9,657 nucleotides of DNA from NCBI GenBank assembly GCA_023384025.1, contig JAHDXX010000115.1, positions 1 to 9,657 of the forward strand, written 5' to 3'. Position 1 is the stretch's first letter, and each line of letters opens with the position of its first letter. The stretch comes from Sphingomonadaceae bacterium. Lineage in GTDB: Bacteria; Pseudomonadota; Alphaproteobacteria; Sphingomonadales; Sphingomonadaceae. The notes under the pieces were generated by a model. The model did no database searches and was not told the origin of the DNA. It saw only the letters and a list, made by a program, of their open reading frames with translations. Shown here one piece after another: positions 7,234 to 9,657 of this stretch. The position numbers and the translations under genes were made by a program.

Positions 7234-8280
7234 ATGGGAGGGATTTCCACTCGTGCGGCGGAGCTGTCGGAACGCCTCGCGCAAAATGCCCACGCCGTTT
7301 GTCGCCATTACCTTCCCGCCGGAAGGCGTGAGGGGCGCTACTGGATGGTGGGCGATGTTGCCGGAACACCCGGGCGCAGTCTCTATGTCCGCCTGTTCGA
7401 GACCGGGCGTGGCGCGATTGGCAACTGGGTTGATGCCGCGACCGGCGAACATGGCGATCTTGTCGACCTCATCCGGCTCAACCAGCGGCATGGACGGCTC
7501 GCCGAGACCATCGAGGAGGCCGAGCGCTTCCTGGCATTGCCGCCATCGGCAGACGACGAGCGTTGCCGCTCGCCCGGTCCGCCCGCACGTGCAGGGTCGC
7601 CGACAGCTGCACGGCGGTTGTTCGCAGCTTCGAAGCCGATCATAGGCACGCCTGCTGCAACCTACCTGCAATCGCGCGGCATCCTGCACCTCGCTGACCT
7701 GCCCGCACTGCGGTATCACCCGCGCTGCTACTATCGGCCCAATGACGACGATCTGCCCGGAACACCAGGGACATTCCCGGCACTGATAGCCTCGGTGACC
7801 GATAACGATGGCGTGCAAACAGGTGCGCACCGCACATGGCTTGATCCCTCGGGCCGTATGAAAGCAGCCGTCGCATCTCCGCGCCGGGCGATGGGCAATA
7901 TCCTCGGGGCTGCGATCCGGTTCGGTCAGTGCGGGGACGTCATGGCCGCTGGCGAAGGCATCGAGACCATGCTGTCTGTGCGTGAAGCCTTGCCGACATT
8001 GCCACTGGCTGCTGCCACATCATCGTCCCACCTTGCCGCCATCCTGTTCCCGCTGTCATTGCGCCGCCTCTATGTTGCGCGCGACCGCGATGCTGCCGGG
8101 GATGCGGCCTATGGCATCCTGACCGAGCGGGCACAGGCCGCAGGGATCGACCTGCTGCCGCTCATGCCGTTGCTCGGCGACTTCAACGACGATCTGCAGC
8201 GCGATGGCGTCGATGGGCTGGGCCAGTGCCTGATCGCCCAGTTGCACGACGCCGACCGGGCCAGATTTCTTCATCGCTGA
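7234..8280 (+). CDS. Toprim-domain protein, primase-like, with DUF7146-type N-terminus
   Basis: A 348-residue protein. ATG 7234 comes one base after the helicase stop, with GGAAGG (7219-7224) inside the end of that gene and 9 nt from the start, so translational coupling is likely. The N-terminal region (about 10-100) contains GNWVDAATGEHGDLVDLI (63-80), which resembles the end of a CHC2 primase zinc-binding fold, but the zinc cysteines are absent; this matches what I recall of DUF7146. A proline- and arginine-rich linker lies near 105-130. The C-terminal Toprim domain has the catalytic glutamate motif GEGIET (240-245) and the acidic motif DRDAAG (284-289), followed by DFNDDL. In DnaG, TraC and phage P4-type primases this fold binds metal for primer synthesis. 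No helicase or separate polymerase domain is attached, so it may prime, nick or simply bind nucleic acid for the element. The Toprim call is secure; primase activity is an inference. Confidence 0.85.
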   Translation: MGGISTRAAELSERLAQNAHAVCRHYLPAGRREGRYWMVGDVAGTPGRSLYVRLFETGRGAIGNWVDAATGEHGDLVDLIRLNQRHGRLAETIEEAERFLALPPSADDERCRSPGPPARAGSPTAARRLFAASKPIIGTPAATYLQSRGILHLADLPALRYHPRCYYRPNDDDLPGTPGTFPALIASVTDNDGVQTGAHRTWLDPSGRMKAAVASPRRAMGNILGAAIRFGQCGDVMAAGEGIETMLSVREALPTLPLAAATSSSHLAAILFPLSLRRLYVARDRDAAGDAAYGILTERAQAAGIDLLPLMPLLGDFNDDLQRDGVDGLGQCLIAQLHDADRARFLHR

Positions 8281-8302
8281 GTTTGGCCGACACGGGATCG
8301 GG

Positions 8303-8502
8303 TGAGGGTCGTAGGCATGGGCCGGTCCATGCGTCACGCCGGTCACCCGGCCTTCGTTGGGGGCGATCTGAAGACCGGCGGCGGAGCGGCCGCAATGGCT
8401 GCGCCATGCTCCACTGCGTTGCGCCCCGCTGGGTGCGGCCACCCCGCCGCCGGTCAGGGGGATCGCCGGAAGGCCGGGCGAGGTGCCCGGCTCAGACCCT
8501 CA
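8303..8502 (+). ncRNA. Candidate multi-branch structured RNA / 5' leader of the DUF2493 gene
   Basis: The 234-nt gap contains a set of mutually compatible helices. P1, TGAGGGTC 8303-8310 with GACCCTCA 8495-8502 (8 bp), closes the whole element. P2 is 8315-8320 with 8327-8332 (6 bp). P3 is 8338-8342 with 8347-8351 (5 bp). P4 is a long arm: 8362-8368 with 8461-8467 (7 bp), then 8373-8384 with 8444-8455 (12 bp), then 8388-8394 with 8434-8440 (7 bp), with a small hairpin 8395-8399/8403-8407 in its tip. P5 is 8473-8479 with 8485-8491 (7 bp). All of these are perfect Watson-Crick. The right strand of P1 ends on the first base of the AAGGA Shine-Dalgarno (8502-8506). A closing helix beside a ribosome binding site is typical of cis-regulatory RNA, but it may also be a processed small RNA. 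I match it to no known family. High GC makes chance pairing easier, so conservation data would decide. Confidence 0.5.
8373..8455 (+). repeat. 12-bp perfect inverted repeat with nested 7-bp repeat
   Basis: GACCGGCGGCGG (8373-8384) and CCGCCGCCGGTC (8444-8455) are exact reverse complements. Inside them GGCCGCA (8388-8394) and TGCGGCC (8434-8440) are also exact. The symmetric 3x3 spacer between them allows one further G-C pair (8386 with 8442). This is the core arm of the candidate RNA and the strongest single dyad I found in the window. At DNA level it could alternatively be a cruciform or a protein-binding site. Confidence 0.6.
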
Positions 8503-8514
8503 AGGACCGCAATC

Positions 8515-9426
8515 ATGGCGCAGCCATTCGAACCCGATCACGAAGTCTCCCCCACCGCCCATCTCCTCGATGAAATCGCCCTCTACGGCTATCGCCCCTT
8601 CTCGGACGAAGCCGACCCGAGGCCGCTTCCCGACGAGCGCATCGCCACTGGCGCTGTTGGCGACATGTTCGATGCCCTCATCGCCACCATGATCGACACG
8701 CGGCTCGAACCCGATCTTGAAGACCTGTGCTGGTCGCTCACCAACCTCTTCTACCGTGCCGAAGGTCGGATCCAACGCGAGCTCGACGACAACGAACACG
8801 CCCAGAGGCGCGGGCAACGCGAGCAGGATGGCTCGGAGGTCAAATCGGTCGAACTCGAACGGCTGATCAACGAAGGCATCGGCCTGATCGAACGCCGCAA
8901 CGCTATGGAGTTCATGCGCGAGGCCGCTTCCGACCAGTTCGAAGCCCATTTCCGCAAGGCCTGGACCCCGCGCACCGGATCACTGGTCAACCATCGCACC
9001 CTGACCGCCGCGATGATCGACAGCCGCGACTTCCTTTCCGCCAAGCGCCGCGCCGAAACCGAGCCATTCCTGCCGACCGGCACGCGGATCGCGTTCACCT
9101 CCGGCCCTGCCTATCAGGATCATGGCCGCATCTGGGCCGTGCTCGACAAGGTTCTCGCCAAATATCCCGACATGGTCCTGTTCCACGGTGGCAATCCGAC
9201 CGGCGGCGAACACATCGCCTCGCTCTGGGCACGTAACCGCAAAATCACCCACGTCCCGTTCCGGCCCGACTGGGACCGGTTCAAGAAGGCGGCACCTTTC
9301 CGCCGCAACGATCAGATGCTCGAGGCGCTTCCCAAGGCCTTGGTCGCCTGTCCGGGCAATGGCATCAATGCGAACTTGGTCGACAAGGCGCGCAAGCTGG
9401 GGATTTCGGTTTGGTCGATTGAGTGA
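8515..9426 (+). CDS. DUF2493 / YspA-type SLOG-domain protein
   Basis: A 303-residue protein. ATG 8515 has AAGGA (8502-8506) 8 nt upstream. The frame stays open back to a GTG at 8302, but those 71 extra codons would run through the structured gap and give low-complexity sequence, so I reject that start. Residues 1-180 are mostly helical and charged, with a glutamate- and arginine-rich stretch near 80-130 that may form a coiled coil. The C-terminal 110 residues look like the SLOG (Rossmann-like) fold of DUF2493: IAFTSGP (192-198), the glycine-rich loop HGGNPTGGEHIASLWA (224-239), RRND (263-266) and the second loop CPGNGINANLVDKARKLGI (279 on). SLOG proteins bind or process nucleotides or ADP-ribose-like ligands, and some serve as sensors in conflict systems. 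The substrate is unknown. It is the last rightward gene of the series, and its structured leader suggests separate control. Confidence 0.83.
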   Translation: MAQPFEPDHEVSPTAHLLDEIALYGYRPFSDEADPRPLPDERIATGAVGDMFDALIATMIDTRLEPDLEDLCWSLTNLFYRAEGRIQRELDDNEHAQRRGQREQDGSEVKSVELERLINEGIGLIERRNAMEFMREAASDQFEAHFRKAWTPRTGSLVNHRTLTAAMIDSRDFLSAKRRAETEPFLPTGTRIAFTSGPAYQDHGRIWAVLDKVLAKYPDMVLFHGGNPTGGEHIASLWARNRKITHVPFRPDWDRFKKAAPFRRNDQMLEALPKALVACPGNGINANLVDKARKLGISVWSIE

Positions 9427-9427
9427 C

Positions 9428-9450
9428 GTGGCGGTTGTACGAACGCCCAC
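9428..9450. terminator. Weak imperfect dyad between convergent genes
   Basis: GTGGCGGTTGTACGAACGCCCAC is here described by position only in part: it centres on the self-complementary GTAC at 9437-9440, and its flanks (GTGG at 9428-9431 against CCAC at 9447-9450, GTT against AAC inside) pair with small bulges. It lies in the 27-nt gap between the DUF2493 stop and the stop of the minus-strand reading frame, where a bidirectional terminator would be expected. There is no T-run on either side, so it is weak evidence for intrinsic termination. Confidence 0.22.
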
Positions 9451-9453
9451 AAT

Positions 9454-9657
9454 TCAAAACCAAGAAGTTGGGCTGAGGAATGTCGCTTGTCTGAATCCGT
9501 TTGAGTCGCCAAGTGGTGTGGCTGAAGCGTAGGGATCAAAGATGATGTTTTTGTTCTGGTTGGAAGGTGCGAGGTAGTCGCAGTAGACAGACTTAAACCC
9601 TAAGGCCAAAAAGTGGGAACTGCGAGACTCTTTGAAATTGCGATCAGAAGAAGGCTG
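9454..9657 (-). CDS. Possible C-terminus of a convergent gene of unknown function (partial)
   Basis: On the minus strand the frame entering at base 9657 is open for 67 codons to TGA (9456-9454) with no methionine, so any start lies beyond the window. The other two minus frames hit stops within 4 and 19 codons of the edge. The peptide has a protein-like mix: FLALGFKSVYCDYLAP, then NKNIIFDPYASATPLG, ending FLSPTSWF. It is rich in serine, asparagine and aromatic residues. Third-position GC is about 54% by hand count, much lower than in the genes to its left. I do not recognise the family. An open frame this short can occur by chance at about 49% GC, so the call is tentative; a continuing frame to the right would confirm it. 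Confidence 0.45.
   Translation of the reverse strand, partial: QPSSDRNFKESRSSHFLALGFKSVYCDYLAPSNQNKNIIFDPYASATPLGDSNGFRQATFLSPTSWF

Noticed and set aside
8302..8514. GTG start at 8302 that would add 71 residues to the SLOG protein
   Set aside because: The extra sequence is low complexity (glycine, arginine and alanine rich) and coincides with strongly paired leader sequence, whereas ATG 8515 has AAGGA 8 nt upstream.
9541..9585. Short rightward ATG frame near the right end (ATGATGTTTTTG...)
   Set aside because: It reaches TAG after a dozen or so codons, with no recognisable product and only a weak purine context upstream.
1..9657. CRISPR array, tRNA, rRNA or insertion sequence
   Set aside because: I saw no regularly spaced repeats, no tRNA-like cloverleaf and no transposase or terminal inverted repeats on either strand.

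Overview
The window looks like accessory DNA (plasmid or integrated conjugative element) from a GC-rich alphaproteobacterium, most likely a sphingomonad (Sphingomonadales: Novosphingobium, Sphingobium or Erythrobacter-like). This rests on the codon usage and on a gene order I recognise from such replicons: DUF932, a large ParB-like protein, a DUF6117 small protein, a strawberry-notch helicase, a Toprim protein, then a DUF2493/SLOG protein. The genus is an inference; no rRNA or housekeeping gene is present to fix it.

Layout. 1-354 is the 3' end of a DUF932 gene. 355-480 is a non-coding leader with a long hairpin (385-418) and a second dyad ending next to the Shine-Dalgarno of the ParB-like gene (481-2544). 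After a 68-nt gap with a strong UNCG-capped hairpin comes a 75-residue DUF6117-like protein (2613-2840). A 42-nt gap leads to a 1449-residue fusion of an N6-adenine-type methyltransferase domain with a strawberry-notch SF2 helicase (2883-7232). The Toprim gene (7234-8280) follows after a single base and is probably translationally coupled. A 234-nt gap (8281-8514) can fold on paper into a closed multi-branch RNA. The DUF2493/SLOG gene (8515-9426) follows. All six genes read rightwards and plausibly form one operon, perhaps with internal control at the structured gaps.

The last 231 bases are different: about 49% GC by hand count, against a visibly more GC-rich upstream region. They hold no rightward gene. 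The minus strand is open from the right edge to a TGA at 9454-9456, a probable 3' end of a convergent gene with no ATG inside the window. This may mark the edge of the conserved module.

How the genes might work together: the set combines DNA binding (ParB-like), DNA modification and translocation (methyltransferase-helicase), a primase-like Toprim fold and a nucleotide-binding SLOG fold. Such domains recur in proteins that conjugative elements and phages use for establishment and counter-defence; P1 DarB has a similar methylase-helicase architecture. An establishment, anti-restriction or DNA-processing role is an inference, not shown by the sequence. The best candidate for something undescribed is the structured RNA at 8303-8502.
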